This document shows positions 24,165 through 35,285 of a stretch of DNA of 64,000 nucleotides, piece by piece. Position 1 is the stretch's first letter; each line of letters begins with the position of its first letter. The stretch is from Cricetomys ansorgei (Eukaryota > Chordata > Mammalia > Rodentia > Nesomyidae), in the NCBI GenBank assembly GCA_026225945.1, contig JAMJFZ010003624.1, positions 7,921,001 through 7,985,000 of the forward strand. Direction: 5' to 3'. A program made the position numbers and the translations under genes. The notes beneath the pieces are model-generated. The model searched no databases. It was not told the origin of the DNA and was given only the letters and a program-made list of their open reading frames with translations.

Positions 24165-24315
24165 GCACATCTATGGTTAGGGACTATCATTAGTCCTGCT
24201 TTTTTCAGCTGAGAAAATGGGTCCCAGAAGATACATAACTTATTTTGGGCTGTAACACGTAGAGGATCTAGGAATTATAACTATGGCCCAATTATCGCTA
24301 ACTCACCCGGACCCT
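24165..24315 (+). mobile_element. MIR fragment
   Basis: TTTTTTCAGCTGAGAAAATGGGTCCCAGAAG ... ATAACTTATTTTGGGCTGTAACACGTAGAGGATCTAGGAATTATAACT keeps the MIR order (lowered background, gaggaaactg, taacttgccc, aggtcacac, ggattcaaacc). Confidence 0.6.
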
Positions 24316-25479
24316 GCCCGTCCCGTCTCTCCACTGTAGTAGCCACACAGAAGGACCAGGAGTAATACACGGATGTCATAAGGCTCTACTAAACTTGCTT
24401 AGGAAATACTAAGTTACATAAGGTAGGATTTAGCTAAAGAAAACCCCTGATTTTCTTATCAGGAAAAGCAGAATTCTGCCCGACAGGCAGGATGGCCCTG
24501 GCTAACAGCTGCACAGGAAAAGCAGCCTTGGTCCATGTTGGGATAACTATGACAATATTTTACATTATCCATCACCTGCTTCGTCCAAACAATCAAACTT
24601 TGGAATTTCTGTCTCAGGGAAAGGTGTTGAATTGCTCAAACTGTATCTTGAGGCTGATAGGAGTTTCAGTTCAGTTCGGTTCAGTTCAGGGCCGGCTCTT
24701 TTTTGTGCCTTAGCCAGAACGAGTCAGGTGCTATGATTAAAGAGTTTTACTTAGTAATCTCTAAGTGGTGGGCAGATTTCATGCTGGGAAGGCGTATTAG
24801 TCCTCTACTGGTAGGAACCCATCGGTTCTCTATCTAAAATGTATTTCTGAGTCATACATACCCCTTCTCCCGCTCTGCCGGAGCCGCTCCAACCCAATGT
24901 GGGCTCCAACCCAAGCACATCAACTGTGCCTGCATGTGGAGCAGCCTCCTGTGTTTCTTCTAGTCCATTCTTCATGAGTAAGACACGCCCCCCACCACAC
25001 ACACCTGTTCCCTGCATGCCGAACCCTTCACTGGGTTACCCCTTCTCCTCACTGAGGGTAAAACCAGAACCTTTCCCTGTGCCTGCTCCCCCTAAAAGTT
25101 CTGCTTATTTTTTTCCTCTCTCATTGAGCTCTAGGTGACACCAGCCTTCTGAAACCTTCTTGAACTCCGGGTTTCTTCTCTGCCTCAGGACCTGTGTTCT
25201 CCTCGCTCCTTCATCTAGACCACCTTTCCCTACACCCTGGCTAGGAATCTCACACTGTACAGAAACAAATGTATCCGTTCCTTTGGTTCTCTGATTACCA
25301 TTTACAAATTTCTCTCCTGTTTTTTTTTTTTTTTCTTTTTTCTGAGCCATGGCCACAGACTACAGTCCATTGTGCTTGTTTATAATCTGCCTTTATATGG
25401 GAAGACAAGGTCCTCAGAGGCTCCTGTTCTCTCTCTGTCTCCAGCACGGAGTGCATTCATTCCTGGTACACTGCAGTTG

Positions 25480-25660
25480 TTTGGTAGGACAAAGCCAAAA
25501 GACCTACATTCTAGTCTGGGCTCTGCTATCTAAAGCTTCCTCAAGTGAGCCAGCCAGCTATTGAGCATGGACAAGTCTTTACGCCCCAACTATTAAGAGG
25601 GATAATAGTTTTTCTATCCTACAGTGCTATTGTGAGGGTCCTACAGCACAAGGCTTGTGA
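25480..25660 (-). mobile_element. MIR fragment, antisense
   Basis: Reads ...CCTACATTCTAGTCTGGGCTCTGCTA ... GACAAGTCTTTACGCCCCAACTATTAAGAGGGATAATAGT ... GTGCTATTGTGAGGGTCCTA, the reverse-complement MIR layout (tctgccactta...acctctctgagc...aatgggataatagt...gttgtgaggatta). Confidence 0.6.
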
Positions 25661-26137
25661 AAGAGCTACAGGAAGATGCTGGTCTGCGAATGTCAGGTTT
25701 CAGAACCTCCATAAGAAGAATGGTTTCCTGTGGGAAACCCAGAGCCAATACTCCGTCCATTTTATTTTCCAGAAACAGCGCCTCAGTTATCCACACCTCC
25801 CCCCCCCCCCACGACTCAACTCTCTGAATGATCATTTGTTCTTTACTCTTCGGCAACATTCTTTTTGTTAACAGTAACTTTTAATGGAAGGTTCAGAAAC
25901 TTCCCTGGGGATCCCAGAATTATGTAGACCCAGACCTGCTCTGATTGTGAAGGACAGGAAGATAGTCCCTCTTGCTAACATTTAGAGGTGGTCCCCCATT
26001 TCTTTTGAAAGTCTAGCTGTCAAAGGACTTCTTCCAAAGGCACCTTGGAGTGCACCCACCCTTCCTAGCAGAGCCTCACACTAGTGCCCCCCCATGTAGC
26101 AGGAGCTACAGATCTCCTCCCAGTTCTCTCTCTCTTT

Positions 26138-26285
26138 TTTTTTCCAGACAGAGTTTCTCCGTTATTAACTCTGGCTGTCCTGGAACTCACTCTGTAGACC
26201 AGGCTGGCCTCAAACTCACAGAGATCCACCTGCCTCTGCCTCCCGAGTGCTGGGATTAAAGGCATGTGCCACCACCGCCCGGCAG
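26138..26285 (-). mobile_element. B1 SINE, antisense, full length
   Basis: CCAGACAGAGTTTCTCCGTTATTAACTCTGGCTG through GGGATTAAAGGCATGTGCCACCACCGCCCGGC. Complete and little diverged. Confidence 0.95.
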
Positions 26286-26699
26286 TCCTCACTTTTTTAG
26301 GCGTAGCTCTCTGTATTGACCTCAGTTTGGCAAAGTTGTTCCTGAGGACCATGCAACCAACAAAACCATCCTGAGGCTTTTACAGCAACACAAACACACC
26401 CTCAGACAAGGCCTGTGCGGCACCCCATCACGAAGATCCTCTATCCAGGGACACTGTCCCAGCACAGTTAGCTAGCTGTTCATCATCCAAAAGGGCTCTA
26501 TTTGGGAGCCTTGTGGGGTGTGTTACCACTGACGGCTTTCTTGCTAGGCAGTCTGCTTCGGTGCGTCAGCATAAAGAGCGTCGACTTTAAAAATATTTAC
26601 TTTACCTGCAAGACAGCGAGAACAGAGGCCTCACAGGAGATGCCAGACATGAAAGTCATTCTCCACACTGATTCTTTAGATCACAATTCTGCCTGCAGT

Positions 26700-26810
26700 G
26701 CTTTCGCTGGAGCCTTTAGGGTCTAGGGAGAATCGTAAGATGTCTAAGATTACACGGGAAGTGAATAACTCAAATGAAGATCTTTTGACTAGACTGACAG
26801 TGGTACCTCC
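26700..26810 (+). mobile_element. MIR-like trace (weak)
   Basis: GTCTAAGATTACACGGGAAGTGAATAACTCAAATGAAGATCTTTTGACTAGA resembles the MIR block 'aaggtcacacagctagtaagtggcagagc...'. Low confidence. Confidence 0.3.
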
Positions 26811-27380
26811 AGGTTGTGGGAAATCTGGGTCATAGCAACGTCAACAAGAAAGTACAGAAATCACCTACTATTCCCAGCAATCTGGGGAGTCGACTTGATT
26901 CTTGCTTTTCTCTTATACGGTCTCGAGGTGATTATCAGAAGCTGCTCATGAGCTAGCTGGCAAAGACACCTTGATGCCAAGAAGCCCCGGCAGGAGTCTA
27001 AAATCCCAGAGACTTGAAGCCAATGGCATTTCCAAGTCATAACACCCCGTGAACCTTATCATGGAGTACAATGTCGAGTTTTTCTCTCTAAAAGGTATTT
27101 TCAAACGAAGGGCAGATTCCCCAAATACCTATGCCCCCAAATGTCAGTGTGATGGATGCTCACATTCCATGCCTGCCTGTCTAGGCACAAAGAGGGGCGG
27201 ACCAATGCATGAGATCTTTGCCACTTGGGTATCTTTCCCCATCTTCTTCCATCCATCTCATTTACCTCGGGTACAACGAAAACCAAGCTGTGTTTCAAGT
27301 CCCACGTTCTAACCTTAAAAGGTGAATCAAGGATATTTTGGATTCTTTTTTGTAGAAAGGAGAAAACTGGAATTAAAAAG

Positions 27381-27384
<4 letters not shown>

Positions 27385-27411
<27 letters not shown>

Positions 27412-27705
27412 AGCGCACAAGTGCATGCAAAGGCCAGAGCAGGATGTCAGGTGACTTCCTCCATGGCTGTCCTTTCTACTGCCTGGATGCAGTCTCTCTC
27501 ACTGAACTGGGAGCCTGCTGTTTCAACCAGACGGACAGCCCATTGAGCAGCTGGGATCCAGCTCTCTCTAACTCCTCAGTGCTCGTTAGAGGCGCAGTCG
27601 TGTCTGGCTCATTTGGTTTTCACGTGAGTGTTGGGGACTTGAACTCAGGTCTTCATGCTTACGGAGCACCTACTCTTACCCACTGAGCCTCCTCCCCAGC
27701 GCGCG
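27385..27705 (-). mobile_element. B4/RSINE-type SINE, antisense, with TG tract
   Basis: (TG)12 at about 27386-27410, then GCGCACAAGTGCATGCAAAGGCCAGAGCAGGATGTCAGGTG. The right end GGGGACTTGAACTCAGGTCTTCATGCTTACGGAGCACC ... CCCACTGAGCCTCCTCCCCAGC is antisense tRNA-like SINE sequence. The long middle suggests a composite element. Confidence 0.7.
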
Positions 27706-28114
27706 TCTACCGTATTAGAAAGAAAAAGCCTGTCCTCACCCAAGGTATGTGAATGTAATTGTTTCCCTTCCCCCAAGATCTCTGGAAGCATTTATTTCGG
27801 TACCATGCGGTCAACTCCATATTTTATTCTCTCCAGGTTAACTCCTCAAAAGCTCTGTAGCTGTCTGAAGCGGTGTGAATAACTGATTTGCGCATGTGCA
27901 TTTACGTCCTTACGTAATTACATGGTGGGGAAAGCCTGGGGACAAGCATGTGAATCAGGGAATCTTTGTCAGGAATGGCAGACGGCAAGCCTTGCTGCTG
28001 ATGCACGGATTGAGTATTCTCTATTCCAAGTTAGAAGGGCCTGCTCGTTTGTTTTCTAGGTTCAGCCAAAACAGTGGGAGTTCAACAGATATCTGTACTC
28101 ATCAAGTCAGGATC

Positions 28115-28215
28115 ATCTAGGCATGGCAACCTACCATCTGTAATCCCAGCACTCAGGAGTCTGAGTAGGAGAATCATGAATGACAGGCCAGCCTGGGCTA
28201 CACTGTAAGACTCTC
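28115..28215 (+). mobile_element. B1-related SINE, sense
   Basis: AGGCATGGCAACCTACCATCTGTAATCCCAGCACTCAGGAGTCTGAGTAGGAGAATC ... AGGCCAGCCTGGGCTACACTGTAAGACTC. The wording is that of older B1 or B4-head sequences. Confidence 0.75.
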
Positions 28216-28392
28216 AAAACACACACACACACACACACTCTCTCACATACATGGATATTCACACATACATGCACACATGCCTCCATGCACATATGCACAC
28301 ATACATGTATACACACACATATACAGACCCCCAGGCACGTGCACACACATATGCACATACAAAGAGACAGACACACGTGTGTGTACACACAT
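28216..28392. repeat. (CA)n-rich array
   Basis: About 175 bases of CACACA, CACATACATG and CACATATG units following the A-rich end of the SINE. The open frames here (Cys/Val-rich on minus, His/Thr-rich on plus) are by-products. Confidence 0.9.
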
Positions 28393-28504
28393 CTTTTGCG
28401 TACCTCTGTCATGACTGCACTGTCTAGCCAAAGATCTGTTGGCTTAAAATATACAAACTGCCCTGAACTCTTGCATACACATAGAAATACTAAGTAAAAA
28501 TCCA

Positions 28505-29375
28505 GGTGTAGAGGAATAGGCCTATGTACAAGCTAGGAAGGGTATATATTCCAGGGGTCTATATGAAGGGATTGCGTTTAGAGGCCTGCGTGGTTCAGAT
28601 GGAATGCAGAAAGAATGTCAAAATGTTAGCACACACGTTTAACCCAGTATTCAGAAAGTATTTAATCCCTAAGACAGAAACAGACTATGGAAGCAAACAG
28701 GAAGTCAGTGTCAGATAGGAAGTGACATCTGAGATGAGTCAGATAGAAGAACAGGCAAAGTAACTAATCAGAGGAAGAGTTAGCAGAGTGAGTCAGAGTG
28801 AGGACCCGCCCAGTCCTCATGATAGAAAAGAGGGCTCTCAGCTCAGAGCAGAGTCAGTTACAGAGGCAGGATAATGCTAGCAGTCTGTGGCAGACAAACA
28901 GAAGAGAAGACACAGAGACAAAGAAGCAGTCTGACTGAGGAGCAGAGAGGGTGACTGAGACAATATGGAACAGTAGGAGCTCAGGGAGAGACAGGGACAC
29001 AGAGGCAGCTTAGCAGCAGAAGTCAGTATCAGACAAGAAGAGTGAGTCAGTTTGAAGCCAACCAGAGTAGTTCAGTCTGAGGCAGTCAGAGTCAGCCAGA
29101 TTTTGCCAGAGTTAGAAGAGTTCGGTCAGAAACAGTAAGCTGGCTCAGAAGGTCAGACTGAACAGTCAGCACAGACCTGAGTTTAGAAGGAGCTCGTCAG
29201 AGTGGCTTAGTCAGTAGTGGAGGTTTAAATGTTCGAGATTGTACAGAGGCTGAGGTGGAAGCCTTCCAGTTCTATGCATAAGTCAGATTGTATGGACTGA
29301 AACGCTCCAGGACTCCAGGCTGAGAACCAGTGATTTAATTAGAAAAAAGAATAAACTGCTTTTTTTTCCGAATCA
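28505..29375 (+). mobile_element. LTR-like dispersed repeat, copy A
   Basis: Starts TGTAGAGGAATAGGCC, has AGCTAGGAAGGG, CAGATGGAATGCAGAAAGAATGTC and a long AGTCAG/CAGTCAG-rich centre, and ends AAAAAGAATAAACTGC. A second copy at 46080-46860 shares the same blocks in the same order and strand. The AATAAA near the end suggests an LTR R region. I do not give a family name. Unique DNA between the copies shows they are independent insertions, not one provirus. Confidence 0.6.
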
Positions 29376-29507
29376 ATACTTCCATCTGGTGAATCTATGT
29401 CTACATCCAGGAACTCAAAATTAAGCGGGAGGGATACAAGGAAATCCACGGTGCTTGGGTCAATATTGCCAAAATAGGGACTTCCAAAGTAGAGATACTT
29501 GTTTTGT

Positions 29508-29592
29508 TTTGTTGTTGAGACAGGGTTTCTCTGTGTAGCCCTGGCTGCCCTGGAACTCACTCTGTAGACCAGGCTGGCCTCCAACTCAGATT
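29508..29592 (-). mobile_element. B1 SINE, antisense, truncated
   Basis: GTTGTTGAGACAGGGTTTCTCTGTGTAGCCCTGGCTGCCC through AGACCAGGCTGGCCTCCAACTCAGA. The copy stops before the GGGATTAAAG block. It has the GTGTAGCCCTGG form seen in mouse and rat, unlike the other full B1 copies here. Confidence 0.9.
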
Positions 29593-31214
29593 CAGAAACA
29601 GGGAACAGGGCGGGCTTCAGCAGGCTGCCCGCGGCCTTCGGCCCTCATCCCCCCTTTCTTCCCTCAGAGAGTCCCTCTACTGCTGCTGACAGAAATGAGC
29701 AACTCTGAAAACTTTCCTCCCACCTCCCATGTAGAACAGCCAGTAAGGAAAAGAGCGTGAAGGCGGTGGTGGCTCTCGGAGGGAAGTATGCCATCCTTCT
29801 GTCCTTCTTTTCTTCTACTTTTCTGCTTGGGACATGATGGCTAGCGCCATTTTGAAAGAGATGGTGCAGACCAAGAAACTGTTGGTCTCTCAGCCTCCAG
29901 CTCAAGCTACTGGACAGTAGCAAACACCCCCTGAGCTTTTGTTAGATGAGAAATACAAGCCCTTGCATATTTAGGCAACTTGCACTTTGAAGGATGAACA
30001 CAGGAAAAGGGTAATGATGTCTCTCTCTCTCAAATAGCAAAATTAAATTTAAATCAGGTTCAAGTGAGTCCTTGTTCAACGGCACAGTCCTGTATATAGC
30101 CAAGTGCAAAAATATGTCTCAAATATGCTGAACTTCTCATCCGTCTAAATTTGGAGGCAGATGGAAGATTTAGGTAAACATCTGAAGGAGGGCGGCCCGC
30201 AAGATCTACCAAATTAACTCCAGCGCTGGCGAGAGCTGCAGTCGGCTGACGAGGCCTCTCTGAAGCATCCGTCGGCACATGGCAAGCCTGCTCTGTGGGG
30301 TTGCTAGTCTCAGGCAATCGTCCATACGGAGTCCCAACATCGCCCTTAGGTGGGCTCCCTTCCTGAGAGGTTCTGAGCACACAGGGGCTTCAGAAGCAGG
30401 TTTTCAACAAAAAGATGTCAGCACCACATGACTCAAGCATACGCTGAGCAGTTCAAAGCCACGAGTTCAAAGCCCCTCACAGTTCTCTCTGGTCCTATTT
30501 CCCTTCTCTGTCACATTCTCATCTCTGTCTGACCCTTGGCACATCTTCAAGGTTTGGAACTGGAAACCAATGGTTCCACTTTGAGTCCCAAGTCTGTCAA
30601 CAATGAGAGGTCACGACTACACGGCCTCGACCTCCTGGTCTAGAGAAGAGCAATAAGAGCTCTGACTCCCACCGTGGTGAGATGGTTACGTGGGTTAATG
30701 TCCTGGGTGAGCTGCGGCAGGAAATCTGGATAGCTCATGGTCAGGGCCAGAGGCATTTGGAGCGGCTGGTCTAGTAACCAGACACTGCTCTGCAAACCAG
30801 GACAGGGGGCCCTGCTCACTCCGCCCACTCCGTACCCAGAAACTGTTTTTGAGAGGTGACCACAGGGGTTCCATAGGCAGCTGGGGCCGAAGCTACAGCC
30901 GGTTCCCATGATTCTTACGGTCCAGGACAGTCAGATGGGGGCCCACAGCTGTACTTACAGCTCTGCAGGTCTGAAATTTTGAAAATAAAATTTTCAAAGA
31001 GGAAATCAAAGGGATCTCGGGAAAAGCAAAGCAGACAGGATTAAGACCCTGTGAAAGTCCCTGCCTTGTGCTGCGAGGTCTTTGGTGGCTTGGTCACAAG
31101 CCAACGACCACCACCTTCTGTTTCAATAATCCATATGGCAATTTATTCTTTTACTCGAAAACTCCTATCACTCTGTATTTATAATCTAATTGAGGATCAT
31201 GAAGATATTCTTTT
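29593..31214. other. Gcnt4: Intronic stretch, nothing recognised
   Basis: No repeat or coding exon was recognised. Open frames of 89-106 codons (29645-30909, minus) have no known domain. CTCTCTCT at about 30021 is a minor simple repeat. Confidence 0.4.
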
Positions 31215-31436
31215 TTCTGGAGCTGGCTAGATCATATGGTAAATGCTCTTGCCATCAAGCCCAATGATCTGAGTTTGATCCCCAGAATCTACTGGAAGGA
31301 GAGGAGTGACTACCGCAAGCTGTCCTCTGGCTTCCACGGGTGCCATGGCACATGTATGTGCATACATGCATGAGTGTGTGTGTGTGTGTGCACATGTGTG
31401 TGTGTGTGTGTGTGCATGTGTGTGCAACACACTCAA
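31215..31436 (+). mobile_element. B4/RSINE-type SINE, sense, with TG tail
   Basis: AGCTGGCTAGATCATATGGTAAATGCTCTTGCCATCAAGCCC, then CTGAGTTTGATCCCCAGAATC, then GCTGTCCTCTGGCTTCCACGGGTGCCATGG, then TGTG-rich sequence at 31374-31420. The head is tRNA-like. Confidence 0.75.
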
Positions 31437-31444
31437 TGTAATAA

Positions 31445-32065
31445 TTTTTAAAAGATTCTTTTTTCTAATTATGGTGGTAAAATATAGGGAACACAAAATT
31501 TATCGCTTTTAACCATTTAAAAACACCAATTTACACGTATTAGCTGTTTACACTAATGGGGCTAAGCACGCTGCTTCCACACAGACAGGCGCTGAGCACG
31601 CGCGGGTCACTTGCGCCTCCCTTAAGAGGGCGCTGTGCAGCATTAAAGACGCTAATGTTGAGTGGCAAGCAGCACTGTCCTTTCTCAGACGTTTCCTTTC
31701 CCGGCTGGACTCTGCACACACTGAGTGCCTACTGAACACCAGATCCCAATTCTCCTGCATATCCAGCCCTCGGCAGCCACCGTCCTGCTGTCTCTGTGAC
31801 TCTGACCGCACGAGAATCCATACAACAGGAGTCACACGGTATTTGCCCAGTGTTTGGCCTAATGTAACGTTTTCGAGATTCACCCATGTTGCAGCATGTG
31901 CCAAAACTGCTTTCCTTATGAAGGCTGAATAATATCTCCCTGCAGGATATGCTGAATTTTGCTCATTCTTTCCATTGCCAGTAAATATTTGGGCATGCTT
32001 CCACGCTGCTGTGAGCATGGGTGTATAAATAACACGAGTTACTGCCTTACTTCGGTAGAACATAT
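31445..32065 (-). mobile_element. Ancient L1 (L1M-type) fragment, antisense
   Basis: Blocks in order: GGTGGTAAAATATAGGGAACACAAAATTTATCGCTTTTAACCATTT; ACAACAGGAGTCACACGGTATTTGCCC; CCTAATGTAACGTTTTCGAGATTCACCCATGTTGC; AAGGCTGAATAATATCTCC; CTGCTGTGAGCATGGGTGTATAAAT. These match the well-known antisense 3' region of old mammalian L1 elements. Much of the middle is lost or altered. Confidence 0.8.
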
Positions 32066-32087
32066 GCCTTGCTTATTCTAAGGAAAT

Positions 32088-32262
32088 TTTTTTTGTGTGT
32101 GTATGTTTGTTTTGTGTTTTTCGAGACAGGGTTTCTCTGTTGTAACTGTGGCTGTCCTGGAACTCACTCTGTAGACCAGGCTGGCCTCGAACTCACAGAG
32201 ATCTGCCTGTCTCTGCCTCCCGAGTGCTGGGATTAAAGGTGTGTACCACCATAACCCGGCAT
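32088..32262 (-). mobile_element. B1 SINE, antisense, full length
   Basis: A T/GT-rich run, then CGAGACAGGGTTTCTCTGTTGTAACTGTGGCTG through GGGATTAAAGGTGTGTACCACC. The flanks CATATGCCTTGC..TTCTAAGGAAATTTTT and CATTCTAAGGAAATTTTTAA look like a target-site duplication of about 16 bases (ATTCTAAGGAAATTTT). Confidence 0.95.
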
Positions 32263-32721
32263 TCTAAGGAAATTTTTAATCCATTCGTTCAGAATTTTAT
32301 GCCGTGTGCTTTGATCACATTCACCTTGTCCCAACCCCTCCAAGATCCACGTCGCTTCCCTACTTGACCAGCTTTGTGTCTTTTTTTCTTAAAAAACAAC
32401 AACAACAACATCAAGTCTCCCACGTGCTGCCCATGTAATCTTGGATCTGCAGTTTTCTGCTGCAGAGTGGTAGAATTACCACGGTCTACACTCTCAAAGA
32501 AAACTGACCACCCCTCTCCTGGTAGGAACCAATGGACAATTGCTACTCTAGCCCCCCTCCATTTCCTGGCTCATTCATCCAAGGAACACTATGTGTCTGC
32601 CCTGTGGTCAGAGGCACTGTGTAGATGCTGGGAGAAACACCTGCACACCGTGCTGCCCCGAGGAACATGGAAATGGAAGCGAGGTCCTTGGCAACTAATG
32701 GGTTCTCTAGTGGAACAGAAC

Positions 32722-32752
32722 ACACACACACACACACACACAGACACACACA
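32722..32752. repeat. (CA)n microsatellite
   Basis: About 15 CA units with one CAGA interruption. Confidence 0.9.
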
Positions 32753-32999
32753 GATGTAAGACGGGATATACAATGGGGACGGATGGCCATTTGCATGCTT
32801 ACAGAGCCTGGGCACTGCAGCAGTCAGATCTGGCGCTGAAGCTGCACAGACATTCTCTGGAGAGTCGCTGGTATTGAGTTCACACTCGGAAGCCCAGGAA
32901 GCTGGAGTCTGTTATCAGCAGAGATCACAGCAGCAAGAGCCTCACCTGGAAAATGAAGAACGGAGAGAGCGCTGCTCTTGGCCTGGACCCTTTATCTGG

Positions 33000-33690
33000 G
33001 AGGCTTGAGAGATGTCCGTCCCAAATGTCCGTCCTCTCTGGAGATGGTCCCGCAGACACACCTGTGTCCATTTTCACGAGTTCAGACAACTTCCTCCATT
33101 CAGCAAGCGACCGACTACGACCAACCGTCACAGTGTGTACAGAGGCGATGTCTCACAGATGAGTTGGTTAGCATTCGGAAATGTCTCTTCCATTGGGTAT
33201 TTTTCTTGCTGCGCTGCTGACTTTTTTAGGATCCTTTCTTAGCCTCCCCCCGCCCCAGGCCACGCTCCTCCCTTCAGCTCTGCAGACTCACTATGGCTCC
33301 AGCCAAGCCCCTCGCGCTCTATCCGGTCTTCGCAGGCTAACTCGTGTCCATCCCGAGCATCGTCCCACGCCTGCCTCCTGACCCGTCGGCTGCGGGTCTC
33401 TGAACCTGGCAGCGAGGGAGGGCGGGATGATGGCTTGGGAAGGCTACGACGGCAGAAAGAACCTGATGGAGGCTGGCGGCTGTGCAGAGCCGGGTCCTCA
33501 CTCTGCCAAGGTGGGATGCAGGGGTGGACGCGGCTTCTCCGCTCTTCCAGATACGTCACCTTCATACAGGTGAGCGGAGAGAAGCTTGGCATGCTCTCTG
33601 TGCCGCCGCTCTGGGCCTGCCGGATCTGTGTCCCTACAGCCATCACACGCCGCTGGGTCCCGCACCCTTCCGTTGCGCAGACCACAGGGA
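33000..33690. promoter_or_regulatory. Intronic CpG-rich block, possible CpG island
   Basis: By hand I count about 32 CpG in 33241-33680, with G+C near 60 percent, giving an observed/expected ratio of about 0.8. This is far above the surrounding DNA, and the block continues more weakly to 33000. It is not a recognised repeat. It holds a strong plus-strand splice donor (CATACAG|GTGAGC, cut after 33569) and a minus-strand donor (GGCAGA|GTGAGG, cut after 33502). Possible roles are an alternative Gcnt4 promoter, an unannotated non-coding transcript, or an enhancer-type island. Confidence 0.5.
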
Positions 33691-34589
33691 GAAATGGAAA
33701 GGCTTTGCTGACCCTTGGAGACAGATCGAAGCTGTGCATATATTTCTGGGATGGATGGCTATGCCAAACTCTTCTAACACAGAACAAGATTGTTTTTTGT
33801 CTCAAAACAGGCTGGAGCTCCAGGCAAGGCCCCTGCTGCCACTTCGCAGGACCAGAGAGAGTTAACCTTAACGAGGGCTTAGCAGCAACCTTTTAGAGCC
33901 TCAGGACACACTGCAGAGAATTCCTGGCTCTAAAGAGTGGCTCAGCCCATCGGGAGCTTGACCCTCCATGACCCGTGCTGCATCGCACAGATAGCCAGTC
34001 CCATGGAGAGATAACCCACACTGGAAAAACGTATTCCTCAGCAAAACAAGGACACGTCTGCCTAACCAGATACGAGTCCCACACAGATATCCACCTGATA
34101 CGCCCTACATAACTAGGGTACAGGAACACAGACACACTGCCTGAGGAGAACCGCCCCCCATAACGGCAGCCCCCTACAATGTCTTGCATGCTGTTATAGC
34201 CATGCTGGAGTTCATCTGATCAACTCGATCTTTTCGTTTTGTTTTGTTGAGTTTGTCAACCACCCACACATCCCTGGCCTGCCAACACAGTGCCTGCACA
34301 GCAAAAACCCATCCAGGATCAGATAGGCTGGTGCAGGCTCAAGTACAATTACAAGATGTTGGTCAAAAAGGCAACCACAGTTTCCCTTTAATTGGATTAG
34401 AAGAAGAAAATAAAATCCCAGATGGCAGAGAGCATGGCAAGGGAAAGAAACAGGAGCAGATTACACTCACTCACGTTCGGGACACACTACGCCACCATCA
34501 AGCACGCCGCTCCTTTTTGACTCTATGCACTTGACAATCAGAGGGGCAAGAACACCCAGCCTTCATGCTCTTAAAAGCTGGAGACAAGG

Positions 34590-34795
34590 AACAGAAGAGA
34601 TGGTCCAGCGATTAAGAGCACTGGCTGCTCTTTCAGTGGACTGAGGTTCAGTTCCCAGCACCCACAACAGTGGTGTACAACCACCTATTACCACAGTTCC
34701 GGAGATTTGAGACCCTCTCCTGGCCTCTGTGTGCATCAGGCCTGCATGTGGTACGCATACATACACGTAGGCACTCATTCAAAATAAAAATAAAC
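34590..34795 (+). mobile_element. B2 SINE, sense, full length
   Basis: GATGGTCCAGCGATTAAGAGCACTGGCTGCTC ... GGTTCAGTTCCCAGCACCCACA ... CTCTCCTGGCCTCTGTGTGCA ... AAAATAAAAATAAA tail. Confidence 0.92.
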
Positions 34796-34811
34796 ACCTG
34801 TTTGTTTGTTT

Positions 34812-34962
34812 TGTTTTTTCAAGACAGGGTTTCTCTGTTGTAACTCTGGCTGTCCTGGAACTCACTCTGTAGACCAGGCTGGCCTCCAGCTCAGAGACAC
34901 TCCTGTCTCTGCTTCCTGAGTGCTGGGATTAAAGGCGCATGCCAACATGCCCAGCAGCCGTA
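34812..34962 (-). mobile_element. B1 SINE, antisense, full length
   Basis: TTTTTTCAAGACAGGGTTTCTCTGTTGTAACTCTGGCTG through GGGATTAAAGGCGCATGCCAACATGCCC. It is inserted right at the A-rich tail of the neighbouring B2. Confidence 0.95.
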
Positions 34963-35184
34963 TGAAATCTTTAAAATGCACTTATGTCACCCAATTGTGC
35001 TCCTTTAAGAATCACACAGGGGCAGCCTCACACTTAAAACCTAGATTGTCTGAGACACCTAGCTCAGCCTAGGCTCCAGCAGAAAGCTTAAATGAGGTGG
35101 AGGGGAAGTCTAAGGCACAAATATTACTTCCTGAATTCACATACATGCCATCTACACCCACCCTTCCCCCACACTGGCCCCAAG

Positions 35185-35285
35185 CCAATGGTAGAAACAC
35201 TAGGGAGAGAAGCAAGCCGCTCTCGCAGGCCGTCACCGGCCAGTGAGGCCAGGGGCCGTGTACCAGGGTAGGGTTATATAAGCAG
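35185..35285 (+). promoter_or_regulatory. TATA/CCAAT promoter-like stretch
   Basis: AGCCAATGG (CCAAT box, about 35186) lies about 85 bases before GGTTATATAAGCAGG (TATA box, about 35274) on the plus strand, in a normal spacing for a class II promoter. No transcript or LTR context proves use. It could also be a decayed LTR promoter. Confidence 0.35.

Noticed and set aside
28216..28392. CRISPR-like array
   Set aside because: The periodicity is a CA microsatellite with no spacer/repeat structure, in a mammalian genome.
33239..33896. Overlapping frames of 127-188 codons in the 33-kb block
   Set aside because: Open on both strands because of GC content. No domain and no consistent codon signal was seen.
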